A stretch of 64,000 nucleotides of DNA from Trichlorobacter thiogenes (GTDB lineage: Bacteria; Desulfobacterota; Desulfuromonadia; Geobacterales; Pseudopelobacteraceae), in contig NZ_FUWR01000003.1 of the NCBI RefSeq assembly GCF_900167465.1, positions 1 to 64,000 on the forward strand. The letters run 5' to 3'. Position 1 is the first letter of the stretch; each line of letters begins with the position of its first letter. Below are positions 17,256 to 25,566 of the stretch, piece by piece. Both the position numbers and the translations under genes were made by a program. The notes beneath the pieces are model-generated. The model was not told the DNA's origin and ran no database searches. It saw only the letters and a program-made list of their open reading frames with translations.

Positions 17256-17771
17256 ATGGAAGACCTGAAACTCACCATTCGCGACATCCCTGATTTCCCG
17301 AAAAAAGGGATCATCTTTAAAGACATTACCACCCTGCTACAGGATGCAAAATCATTCGCTCGTATGATTGACACGATAGCCAACCGCTACATTGGCCAGC
17401 GGATTGAAAAGGTAGTAGGCGTTGAAGCGCGGGGGTTCCTGATCGGCGCAGCCCTGGCCTACCGGCTGGGTGCAGGCGTTGTACTGGTCCGCAAACCGGG
17501 CAAATTACCGTCCGAAACCTTCAGCAAGACCTATGACCTGGAGTATGGCACCGATACCCTTGAAATGCACAAGGATGCTATCAAGCCAGGCGAGAAAATC
17601 CTGATTGCCGATGACCTGCTGGCAACCGGCGGCACCATGGCAGCTGTCGTGGATATGGTGCAACAGCTGGGTGGGGATATTGCTGAATGCTGCTTTATGG
17701 CAGAGCTACTGTTTCTTGATGGTCGCAAGAAATTGCCGGAAGGAAAGGTTTACTCTCTGCTACAATTCTGA
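17256..17771 (+). CDS. apt: Adenine phosphoribosyltransferase
   Basis: A 171-residue purine-salvage enzyme converting adenine and PRPP to [23 protein letters not shown] is the family N-terminus, [12 protein letters not shown] and [10 protein letters not shown] are conserved, and [14 protein letters not shown] is the PRPP-binding loop. ATG 17256 follows CAGGAG at good distance; the in-frame ATG at 17235 does not. It is 22 bases after rpoS and 21 before a tRNA gene, so the three may be cotranscribed. Confidence 0.93.
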   Translation: MEDLKLTIRDIPDFPKKGIIFKDITTLLQDAKSFARMIDTIANRYIGQRIEKVVGVEARGFLIGAALAYRLGAGVVLVRKPGKLPSETFSKTYDLEYGTDTLEMHKDAIKPGEKILIADDLLATGGTMAAVVDMVQQLGGDIAECCFMAELLFLDGRKKLPEGKVYSLLQF

Positions 17772-17792
17772 TAAAAGAATTGTCCGTTTTAT

Positions 17793-17869
17793 GTCCCCGT
17801 AGCTCAGCTGGATAGAGCACTTCCCTCCTAAGGAAGGGGCCGGACGTTCGAATCGTCTCGGGGACGCCA
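17793..17869 (+). tRNA. tRNA-Arg (anticodon CCT)
   Basis: A 77-base cloverleaf with acceptor stem GTCCCCG/CGGGGAC, D-arm GCTCAGCTGGATAGAGC, anticodon arm CTTCC-CTCCTAA-GGAAG (anticodon CCT, reading AGG), T-arm with GTTCGAATC, discriminator G and an encoded CCA at 17867-17869. It follows apt closely and is ended by a strong hairpin. tRNA genes often serve as integration sites, but no integrase or duplicated 3' end was seen downstream. Confidence 0.95.
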
Positions 17870-17877
17870 AATTTTAC

Positions 17878-17914
17878 GAGGGTCACTTTTCATTCGGAAA
17901 AGTGACCCTCTTTT
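17878..17914 (+). terminator. Rho-independent terminator after tRNA-Arg
   Basis: A perfect 14-bp stem (GAGGGTCACTTTTC/GAAAAGTGACCCTC) with a 5-base loop is followed by TTTT. It lies 8 bases after the tRNA 3' end and should end the surE-to-tRNA transcription unit. Confidence 0.9.
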
Positions 17915-17980
17915 GTTGCGGTAAGCCAGTGCGACTCTACGTTAGTCTTCTGCACGCATCTTCCCGGGGGTAATCAGTAC

Positions 17981-19252
17981 ATGCAGCCTGTATTCGGTAT
18001 CGATTTTGGTACCACCAATTCAGCACTATCAGTCTATCAAAACGGCACGGTTAAGGTTGTCGCTGTTGACGGCAATGACCGGGCCGGAGAACTGATGCGC
18101 TCAGTGCTCTATTTTAACGAAGAAAATGAGATTTTCGCCGGAAACGAAGCGGTGCGACAGTATGTTGGTGACGGGGCTGCCGGGCGTTTTATGCAGTCAA
18201 TCAAAACATTTCTGCCCAACACCAGTTTCGATAGTACCGAGATCTTTGGGAAACGTTACGGCATCGATGACCTGGTGGCGATAATTCTCAGGCAGATCAA
18301 GGCACGGGGTGAGGCGTATCTGGGCTGCCCTGTTGATAGTGTAGTGCTGGGACGTCCGGTTGTCTTTTCAACCGATGCAACTAAGGATGCCGTAGCTGAG
18401 CAGCGCCTGGAAAAGGCTGCCCGCAAGGCCGGATTTAAACAGATCTGGTTCCAGTACGAACCGGTGGCAGCAGCACTGGCCTTTGAAGAGTCATTACAGG
18501 CCGGGCAGGAACGGATCGTATTTATTGGCGATTTCGGTGGAGGGACATCGGACTTCTCGGTAATACGGGTCAAAGGTGGCGCCTTTGGCCGCTCTAATCG
18601 TCGCAGTGACGTACTCTCACTGGGCGGTGTCTATGTGGCTGGAGACAAGTTTGATTCACAGATTATGTGGGACAAGGTTGCGCACTATTTTGGGCGGACC
18701 GCCCGCTATAAAACGCTGGGCAAGGATGACTGGATCACGGTGCCCCGCAGCATTATCTACACCCTCTGTCAATGGCACCGTATCCCGCTTTTACGGGCGC
18801 GAAAGACCAGAGAGCATATCCGGGTAATCAAAGGCAGCACCGATGACCGACAGGCGATCCAGAACCTAGAAAATATTATTGACGACAACTTTGGCTTTTT
18901 CCTGTTTCAGGCGATAGAAGGTACCAAGTGTACACTTTCCGACCTAGAACAGGCCACTATCAGCTTTACCGAGCGAGATCTGTGTATCAGCGAGGAGATT
19001 GGCAAGCTGGAGTTTGAGACCATCAATCAGGATAACTTTCAGCAGATCGCAGATTGTATTGATGATGTGGTGGCACGATCCGGGCTGTTACCAACCCAAA
19101 TAGATTCAGTCTTTCTTACCGGAGGCACCTCCCGTATCCCCTATATCCAGTCCCTGTTCGCCCAGCGTTTTGGCAGAGAGAAGCTGGAAAGCAGGGATGC
19201 CTTTACCAGCGTTGTCCATGGACTTGGCTCCAGCGTGCCGTTGTTTTTCTGA
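17981..19252 (+). CDS. Hsp70-family protein, YegD-like
   Basis: A 423-residue actin-fold ATPase resembling E. coli YegD. Phosphate 1 loop FGIDFGTTNSALSV lies near the N-terminus, phosphate 2 is IGDFGGGTSDFSV, and the adenosine loop is FLTGGTSRIPYIQ. The C-terminal peptide-binding domain of DnaK is absent, as in YegD. The client or function is unknown. GGGGGT lies upstream of the ATG. It stands alone between the tRNA terminator and a DUF4197 gene. Confidence 0.85.
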   Translation: MQPVFGIDFGTTNSALSVYQNGTVKVVAVDGNDRAGELMRSVLYFNEENEIFAGNEAVRQYVGDGAAGRFMQSIKTFLPNTSFDSTEIFGKRYGIDDLVAIILRQIKARGEAYLGCPVDSVVLGRPVVFSTDATKDAVAEQRLEKAARKAGFKQIWFQYEPVAAALAFEESLQAGQERIVFIGDFGGGTSDFSVIRVKGGAFGRSNRRSDVLSLGGVYVAGDKFDSQIMWDKVAHYFGRTARYKTLGKDDWITVPRSIIYTLCQWHRIPLLRARKTREHIRVIKGSTDDRQAIQNLENIIDDNFGFFLFQAIEGTKCTLSDLEQATISFTERDLCISEEIGKLEFETINQDNFQQIADCIDDVVARSGLLPTQIDSVFLTGGTSRIPYIQSLFAQRFGREKLESRDAFTSVVHGLGSSVPLFF

Positions 19253-19326
19253 AAGATCACTTGCAGATATCGGCAAATGATTCATACTTGCATGCAACTA
19301 CTCTGCACCACAGATGGAGGTTGTCC

Positions 19327-20061
19327 ATGAAACGCACACCCTGTCTCATTTTCATTGCCCTGTTCGTACTGCAGGCCCCCTGTCAGGCCGGCTTTCTGGA
19401 CAGCCTTTCCCAAGAGATCCTGCCACCATCAAAACAGCAGAGTAGCCTTGATACCAACGTTGTCGTCAAAGGGCTTAAGGAAGCGTTGGCCACCGGCACT
19501 GAAAAGGCTGTGGCAGCGGTTTCACGGCCCGATGGCTACTTCCGCAACCAGCTGATCAAGATCCTCCTGCCGCGTAAAATCCAGCAGGTGGCAGACGTGG
19601 CAGCCCAGATCGGCTTTCAGCAACAGGTTGATACGTTTGTCCTGAGCATGAACCGGGCTGCAGAGAAGGCAGCACCGCAGGCAGCCCGCTATTTTGGCAA
19701 TGCCATTCGTCAGATGACGGTTGAGGATGCCAAACAGATTCTGAATGGTGGTGATACGGCTGCCACTACTTTTTTTGAGAAAAAGACCCGCGCACAACTG
19801 TTTGAGGCGTTTAAGCCAAGTGTTACCACAGCAATGAACCAGGTAGGCACTGCCCGGGCCTACAAGGAACTGATTGGCAAGTACGAAGCCACACCTCTGG
19901 CAGCCTTTTCAGGCAAACCTTCCCTTGACCTTGATGAGTATGTCACCAACAAGGCCCTGGACGGCCTGTTTCTGATGGTGGCAGAAGAGGAAAAGAAGAT
20001 CAGAAAAGACCCGGCAGCCCGAACCACCGACCTGCTGCGCAAGGTCTTTGGCGGAAAATAG
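19327..20061 (+). CDS. DUF4197 exported protein
   Basis: A 244-residue protein with a signal peptide (about 1-22, ending PCQAG), then a mainly helical DUF4197 domain (GFLDSLSQEI, KGLKEALATGTEKAVAAVS, YFRNQLIKILLP, MTVEDAKQILNGGDTAATTFF). The function of the family is unknown; it is periplasmic by prediction. ATG 19327 has AGATGGAGG upstream and starts the signal peptide, so the longer reading from 19261 is unlikely. Confidence 0.85.
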   Translation: MKRTPCLIFIALFVLQAPCQAGFLDSLSQEILPPSKQQSSLDTNVVVKGLKEALATGTEKAVAAVSRPDGYFRNQLIKILLPRKIQQVADVAAQIGFQQQVDTFVLSMNRAAEKAAPQAARYFGNAIRQMTVEDAKQILNGGDTAATTFFEKKTRAQLFEAFKPSVTTAMNQVGTARAYKELIGKYEATPLAAFSGKPSLDLDEYVTNKALDGLFLMVAEEEKKIRKDPAARTTDLLRKVFGGK

Positions 20062-20130
20062 CTCCTGCCACAATCTCAAACCAGATTCATGCTTGACCTG
20101 CAATGGTAGTCATTTGGTAACCTCTGTTCC

Positions 20131-21417
20131 ATGGACAGGGTTATCCTTCATATCGATATGAATGCATTTTTCGCCTCGGTGGAACAGCAGGCAAATCCTG
20201 ACCTGCGGGGCAAACCGGTTGCGGTTGTCGGCTCGGGCCATCGCACAGTCATCACCACCTCCTCCTACGAAGCCCGCAGCTTTGGCGTCAAGACCGGCAT
20301 GGCCATCTGGGAGGGAAAACGGGCCTGTCCTGAACTGATCATCGTGGTTGGGGACAATAAAAAGTACACCGACGCCTCCCGACAGATCATTGCCATGATG
20401 CGGCAGTACACCCCACTGGTGGAGGTATTTTCCATTGATGAGGCCTTTCTCGATGTAACCCATTCCTACGCCCTGTTTGGCACTGCTGAAACCATCGCCC
20501 ATCAGCTGAAAACACGGATCAGGGATGAGCTGGGGCTGACCTGCTCTGTCGGCATTGCCCCGAACAAGCTGCTGGCCAAGCTGGCCAGCGATATGCAAAA
20601 GCCGGATGGTTTAACCGTAATAGCGCCGGATCGGATCAAGGAGGTGCTGGAGTCGGTTACCATCGGCGATCTCTGCGGCATCGGCAGGAAGCTGGAACGT
20701 CAGCTAAACCTGCTGGGGATCAAAAAATGTGGACAGTTGGGACGTTTTCCGGCAGATATTCTCAGCAGGAAATTCGGTATCATCGGCCCCAGACTCAGAC
20801 AGATGGGGCAAGGGATCGACAACAGCCCGGTGGTAGCGACTGAAGGTGATGAGCAGGTCAAGAGTATCGGCCACTCCATGACGCTGGGTAAGGATATTGA
20901 CACACGACAAGAGATCCTGCGCTATCTGCTGCAACTATCAGAGATGGTGGGCAGACGGGCGCGGCGCTACGGTGTTACCGGACGAACCGTCAGCATCTAC
21001 GTACGCTTTGCCGACTTTTTTACCAACATCCAGAAGCAGACTACTCTCAACAGCCACATCAACCAGAGTGGCGCGATCTACAAGACAGCAGTCCGACTAT
21101 TGGATGGCATGGAGATCAGCCAACCGGTCAGGCTGTTGGGGGTCTGCCTAAGCAATCTGGAATATCAGGAACAGCAACCGTCCCTGTTTGCGGAGGAACG
21201 GAGGCAAGAGCAGCTGGCCAGGGCGATGGATGCGGTCAATGATCGCTTTGGTGATTTCAAGGTCACCTTTGGCAGTATGCTGGATACTGAAGAAAAGGGA
21301 TCACACGTTATTTCACCGGCCTGGCGACCTGAGGGGATCAGGAGCATGGGGCTAGCCGCTTCACAAAGCTGCACCATTCGCACTCCGGCTTGTTGCAGCC
21401 GACATGAAACTCTTTAG
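20131..21417 (+). CDS. dinB: DNA polymerase IV
   Basis: A 428-residue Y-family translesion polymerase. ILHIDMNAFFASVEQ has the first catalytic Asp, VFSIDEAFLDVT holds the Asp-Glu pair, and TCSVGIAPNKLLAKLASDMQ is the conserved palm motif. QPSLF near residue 353 is a likely sliding-clamp-binding peptide. The protein runs on for about 70 residues past this point. Its last 80 bases overlap the convergent helicase gene, which suggests the C-terminal tail was acquired by loss of an earlier stop. Confidence 0.92.
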   Translation: MDRVILHIDMNAFFASVEQQANPDLRGKPVAVVGSGHRTVITTSSYEARSFGVKTGMAIWEGKRACPELIIVVGDNKKYTDASRQIIAMMRQYTPLVEVFSIDEAFLDVTHSYALFGTAETIAHQLKTRIRDELGLTCSVGIAPNKLLAKLASDMQKPDGLTVIAPDRIKEVLESVTIGDLCGIGRKLERQLNLLGIKKCGQLGRFPADILSRKFGIIGPRLRQMGQGIDNSPVVATEGDEQVKSIGHSMTLGKDIDTRQEILRYLLQLSEMVGRRARRYGVTGRTVSIYVRFADFFTNIQKQTTLNSHINQSGAIYKTAVRLLDGMEISQPVRLLGVCLSNLEYQEQQPSLFAEERRQEQLARAMDAVNDRFGDFKVTFGSMLDTEEKGSHVISPAWRPEGIRSMGLAASQSCTIRTPACCSRHETL

Positions 21418-24400
21418 CCTGAATCTTTGCATAGACCTCTTTGATCTGCTGTCTGACCTGCGCCACCTCATCATCAGAGACCTCAAAACGGGCGCTTTTG
21501 TACTCGCCAGTATCCTTCTCCGGCTCCACAAACTCAAAGCGGGCAGCTGACATGATCCAGTTACGGCGCGGTTCATGTTCCACCAGAATCCGGTAGAACA
21601 CCGCCTGACGCCAGTAATCACCGCCCAACAGGTCATCATCGCTCGGTTCCTTACCTTCTGCCAGCGCCTTTTCCACCTTCTCAGGATCAGGGGGATTCAG
21701 CTTCTTGCGGGCCTTAACCGGATTGCCGGTCTTGTAGTCCACCACCGTGACATGGCTGCCGGAGAACTCCAGCATATCCAGCTTGCCGTTCAACGGAACA
21801 CCATCCATCAGGATGTTGCGGAAGGGGTATTCCACCAGCGCATCATGTTTCCAGCTTCGATGGTGGGCCTCATGGAAACCGGGCAGGATCGCCTCGCCGT
21901 ACTCCAGTCTGCGCCGAAACTCTGCCGGGGTAAAGCCTGCCTCATGCTTCTGCATAAACCAGCGGAAGTCATCCACAAAGGTGGCAACACCGGGGAACCG
22001 CCGGGCCGGGTCGTTCTTCATCTTGCGGAAGATCTGCTCCAGGGCATGGTGGACGCCTGAACCAAAGGTCAGGGCTGCACTCATCGGGGCCGGTACCCGT
22101 AGCAGGGTATTGAAATAGAAGGAGACCGGACAGCGCAGGTAGCTGTTCAGGTGGGTCACACTTAACGAATATTTCTGCAGCAGGCTATCCACAAAACTGT
22201 CATCAACAAAAGAGCTTGGCAGCCGTGCCGGGGCAGCCTGCAGCACGCTGCTGCCAAAGGCCAGCAGTTCTTCATCGGCCAGAACCACCTGCTGCAGGCC
22301 AGCCACGCCACCTTCGGCCAACTCTGCCACGAAGCGGCTCTTTTCCAGTTCTTTTTCCTTGTTGTCCCGCTCCGGCCAGGAGACCAGCAACTGTTTGCGC
22401 GCCCTGGTCATGGCCACATAAAACAGCCGCCGGGATTCCTCCTCTTCACTGCCTGCCGGGCCGGACCAGACCGTGGGGGGCAGCTTATAGGTCCGGTTAC
22501 GGGAGGCGCTGTCCCAGACGCTGCGGGTACAGCCCAGCATGAAGACGTAGTCAAACTGAAGCCCCTTGGAACCGTGGGCGGTCAGAAAGTTGACCCCGGC
22601 ACCGGTATAGCTCAACTTTTCCACCGGCAGCGAGATCCCCTGCTGCTGCATATCAGCCAGCATGGCCAGCAGCTCTGATAAAGACATGGTCACCTTGGCG
22701 GTCTCTTCCCGCACAAAGTCAAACAGGGTATTCAGCAGCTCAAGGTGCCAGACCCGTTCATGGGCTGACAGTGCCTGGGCCAGAATCCCCAGCCGGGTAA
22801 TGACATGGTGCAGCAGTTCCTGCAGGGTCATGGTGGCCGCATCCCGCAGCAGCTCTTCAACCGTCTCCCCTGCCCGGCGCAGATGCAGGTCATCGCTGGC
22901 AGGAAACAGCCCCTGCTGTCCCCTGTCCATCCCCCGGACTGGTAACTGTTCCCGCCAGTAACAGGGCTTCTTCTCAGTCCGCTGTCGGGCTATTTCAACT
23001 GACAGACGGGCCAGAGCCAGAGGGGGCACCTCAAACCAGGCTTCATGCAGGATCTCAAACAGCAGCCGTTCACCAGAATGGGGCCGCTCAAGCTCGGCAG
23101 CCAGATAGCGCAGGACCGTCAAGAGCTTGAGAATTAAGGGCTCCTGCAGGATATCAGCCCTGCGACGGGTCTGCACCGCCACCCCGCGACTGGTCAGAAA
23201 GCGGATGATCTCGTCCGACTGGCTATGGTTGCGGTAGATCACGGCGATCTGCTCCGGCAACACCCCCTGATCCAACAGCGCGGCGATCCGGTTGGCCACT
23301 GCCACGGTTTCATGGGCTGTGGTGGCATACCCCACCAGTTCCGGCGGCTCAGGCAGCGTGGCCACTTCAGGGTTCATGGCAACCAGCTGTTTGTCGCTGC
23401 TCAGGCGCTCCAGGTTACGGCTGATCAGACCGGCGGCACCATCCAGAATCAGTTGGGATGAACGGTGGTTGTCAGTCAGGGTGACAGTAGCAAGTGATTC
23501 CTGATAGCGGGCAGCAAAGCGGCGGATGTTTTCAACGCTGGCCCCCTGAAAACGGAAGATGGATTGATCATCATCCCCCACCACAAACAGGTTGGGGGCA
23601 TCCCAGTAATCAGCCAGTTGCAGCAGCAGCTCAAACTGGGAACCGCTGGTATCCTGAAACTCATCCACCAGCAGGTAGAGGTAGCGTTCCTGATAGGTGG
23701 CCAGCAGGTCGCTGCTCTGCTTAAAGGCGGCAATGCACCAGAGGATCATATCGGCAAAGTCGTAACGCCCCCGCTCCTGCAACAACCGCTGGTAGTCGTC
23801 AAAACTGGCAGCGGCAGCCTTGACCTGCTCCAGCTTACGCAGCTCCTCCCGCAGTTTGCGCTCGTTCAGATCCCCCTTTTTGTAGACCGTGCCATCCGGT
23901 CCTTTGGTCTGACGCTTATAGAGAAATTCAGGACTATCCGCCAGGGTTGCGGCATAGGCATCCACCCGCTCTGCCAGCCAGGCACTGCTCCAGTCCTCTT
24001 TCTTCATGATCTCGTAGAGGGCCAGCAGGCGATCAGCCTCAAAATGCAGGTCGCCGGTGGAGCGGGTTAAGGGATGATCATGGGGAAAGGCATCGATAAT
24101 CTCCCGCACATAGCGGAACTGTTCCAACTCGGAAATGGTGGTCAGGTTACGCAGACCGAAGTGATCGGCCTGCTCCTGGATCACCAGATTACAGAAGGCA
24201 TGGAAGGTGAAGATATCCACCCGGTAGGCGTTGGGGCCGATGAACTGCAGCAGCCGCGAGCGCATGGCCACCGTACCGGCATCGGTGTAGGTCAGACAGA
24301 GGATATTCTCCGGCAGGGCATCGGTGGTCAGCAAAATATTGGCGATCCGGGCTGCCAGGATCTCGGTCTTGCCGGTGCCGGGACCGGCAATTACCAGCAC

Positions 24401-24487
24401 CGGACCTTCAACCGTGTCCACCGCCCTGCGCTGGGCCTGGTTCAGCCGCTGATAGACCGCCTTAAAATCAGTTGTCAGTTTGTTCAT
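21338..24487 (-). CDS. UvrD/Rep-type helicase fused to a PD-(D/E)XK nuclease
   Basis: A 1049-residue superfamily 1A helicase. Motif I is AGPGTGKTEIL (about 34-44), motif II is LVDEFQDT, motif III GDDDQSIFRFQGA, and LTAHGSKGLQFDYVF with RRLFYVAMTRARKQL are motifs V and VI. The C-terminal 250 residues are a RecB-like nuclease (LDMLEFSGSHVTVVDYKTGNP) ending with CNKPECEWC. With an earlier cysteine (YLRCPVSF), these could bind an iron-sulfur cluster as in AddB. It resembles Geobacter AdnA/PcrA-like repair enzymes, probably in double-strand-break processing. No partner subunit is adjacent. Confidence 0.86.
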   Translation of the reverse strand: MNKLTTDFKAVYQRLNQAQRRAVDTVEGPVLVIAGPGTGKTEILAARIANILLTTDALPENILCLTYTDAGTVAMRSRLLQFIGPNAYRVDIFTFHAFCNLVIQEQADHFGLRNLTTISELEQFRYVREIIDAFPHDHPLTRSTGDLHFEADRLLALYEIMKKEDWSSAWLAERVDAYAATLADSPEFLYKRQTKGPDGTVYKKGDLNERKLREELRKLEQVKAAAASFDDYQRLLQERGRYDFADMILWCIAAFKQSSDLLATYQERYLYLLVDEFQDTSGSQFELLLQLADYWDAPNLFVVGDDDQSIFRFQGASVENIRRFAARYQESLATVTLTDNHRSSQLILDGAAGLISRNLERLSSDKQLVAMNPEVATLPEPPELVGYATTAHETVAVANRIAALLDQGVLPEQIAVIYRNHSQSDEIIRFLTSRGVAVQTRRRADILQEPLILKLLTVLRYLAAELERPHSGERLLFEILHEAWFEVPPLALARLSVEIARQRTEKKPCYWREQLPVRGMDRGQQGLFPASDDLHLRRAGETVEELLRDAATMTLQELLHHVITRLGILAQALSAHERVWHLELLNTLFDFVREETAKVTMSLSELLAMLADMQQQGISLPVEKLSYTGAGVNFLTAHGSKGLQFDYVFMLGCTRSVWDSASRNRTYKLPPTVWSGPAGSEEEESRRLFYVAMTRARKQLLVSWPERDNKEKELEKSRFVAELAEGGVAGLQQVVLADEELLAFGSSVLQAAPARLPSSFVDDSFVDSLLQKYSLSVTHLNSYLRCPVSFYFNTLLRVPAPMSAALTFGSGVHHALEQIFRKMKNDPARRFPGVATFVDDFRWFMQKHEAGFTPAEFRRRLEYGEAILPGFHEAHHRSWKHDALVEYPFRNILMDGVPLNGKLDMLEFSGSHVTVVDYKTGNPVKARKKLNPPDPEKVEKALAEGKEPSDDDLLGGDYWRQAVFYRILVEHEPRRNWIMSAARFEFVEPEKDTGEYKSARFEVSDDEVAQVRQQIKEVYAKIQAKEFHVGCNKPECEWCSFVKRLAPCS

Positions 24488-24533
24488 GGGGTTCCTTGCT
24501 GCTTACTGATAACTACCCTAGAAAAAACATTTG

Positions 24534-24637
24534 CCACAGAGGTCACAGAGTTCTCAGAGGAAAAACAAGAAGATATAACAAACGACCTGTTTCCTTTTTG
24601 GTGATGCACTAAAAAAATCTTGTATTTCTCTGTGACT
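24534..24637. repeat. Intergenic inverted repeat, CACAGAG family
   Basis: GCCACAGAGGTCACAGAG on the left faces TTTCTCTGTGACTAACTGCC on the right, imperfectly. It fills the gap between the helicase gene and the Fic gene. It is a diverged relative of the CGCAGAG repeats elsewhere in the window. Confidence 0.55.
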
Positions 24638-24654
24638 AACTGCCGTTTTAAGGA

Positions 24655-25365
24655 CTACCGGTCAGCCTGTTTTTCAAGGTATTTACGGGATGATTCGGCA
24701 ACCAGTTCTAATAACGGAGCTTCTATCTCCTTTAAAAAACTGATCATCGCTGCCGGGTCACCTGATTCATAAAAAGCCAGCATAGTTTCATTAAACCGAA
24801 GGCGTTCTTTTGCCGGTACTGACAGCCAAGGCAGCCCTGCTGACAACCGGGCACCGTTCATCATCAGCTGACCGGTGCGTTTGTTACCGTCAAAAAAGAA
24901 CTGATTACGAGCCATGGTCAGAAACAGCAGCATCTCGCGATCCTCTGTACCGACCTGATAGCTGGCCAGCAGCTCTTCAAACAGCTTCTCCAACTCTTCA
25001 GCCGCAGGAGGCCGGTACTCAGTGCCGGAAATAAAAACCTGCGAATGACGGAATGCCCCTACTTCAAGGGCTTCGTTACGTGCAACAAGCCTGTTTATCT
25101 CCACGGCAGTCGCTTTTGAGACCAGAAGGCCCCCTGCTTCAACGCAGCTGAACAGGTAGTCAATGGCCTCCTTCAGACTGCGCACAATATCCTGTTCTTC
25201 CAGCCGCCTGCCACCAACGGTAATCCCTTCCAGCAGGGTCTGAATCTCAGGAAAGGTAAAGGGCAGATTCTCCTGCACAGAGAAGTTGTAGACAATTTCT
25301 TGAAGCTGTTTTTTTGCAAAGGCGATGCAGTAGCGCTTTTGAATTTCTATGGGTGTGGGTTGCAT
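24655..25365 (-). CDS. Fic-domain protein with altered catalytic motif
   Basis: A 236-residue Fic-fold protein. LLEGITVGGRRLEEQD, VGAFRHSQVFISGTEYRPP and the core QFFFDGNKRTGQLMMNG (155-171) fit the family. The canonical motif is HPFx(D/E)GNxRxxR; here the catalytic histidine is Gln155 and the proline is Phe156, while Asp159-Gly-Asn, Lys and Arg remain. The codon CAG is one base from His. Loss of the general base predicts no ordinary AMP transfer. No antitoxin gene lies beside it. It could be an inactive or repurposed binder; other Fic proteins with a similar change may exist. Confidence 0.8.
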   Translation of the reverse strand: MQPTPIEIQKRYCIAFAKKQLQEIVYNFSVQENLPFTFPEIQTLLEGITVGGRRLEEQDIVRSLKEAIDYLFSCVEAGGLLVSKATAVEINRLVARNEALEVGAFRHSQVFISGTEYRPPAAEELEKLFEELLASYQVGTEDREMLLFLTMARNQFFFDGNKRTGQLMMNGARLSAGLPWLSVPAKERLRFNETMLAFYESGDPAAMISFLKEIEAPLLELVAESSRKYLEKQADR

Positions 25366-25566
25366 GGTTTGGTCCTTTTAAGCAAATAATCACAGAAAGT
25401 CGGCAAGATATCGCACCATACCATGTTATTCAGTGCGGTCGAAAGTACTGATTTGAAGACCTGGTATCTTTCCGCAGCATTGACCTATCAGCTCCAGAAT
25501 GGTACTGAAAAGAGCCTACGCAACAATCCAAATCAGATTCAGATCATTAGGAACTACCGTACTGCC

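Noticed and set aside
17793-19252. Genomic island integrated at tRNA-Arg
   Set aside because: No integrase gene and no repeat of the tRNA 3' end were seen downstream; the next genes look like ordinary chromosome.
24655-25365. Fic toxin-antitoxin module
   Set aside because: No small antitoxin gene adjoins it, and the catalytic His is absent.
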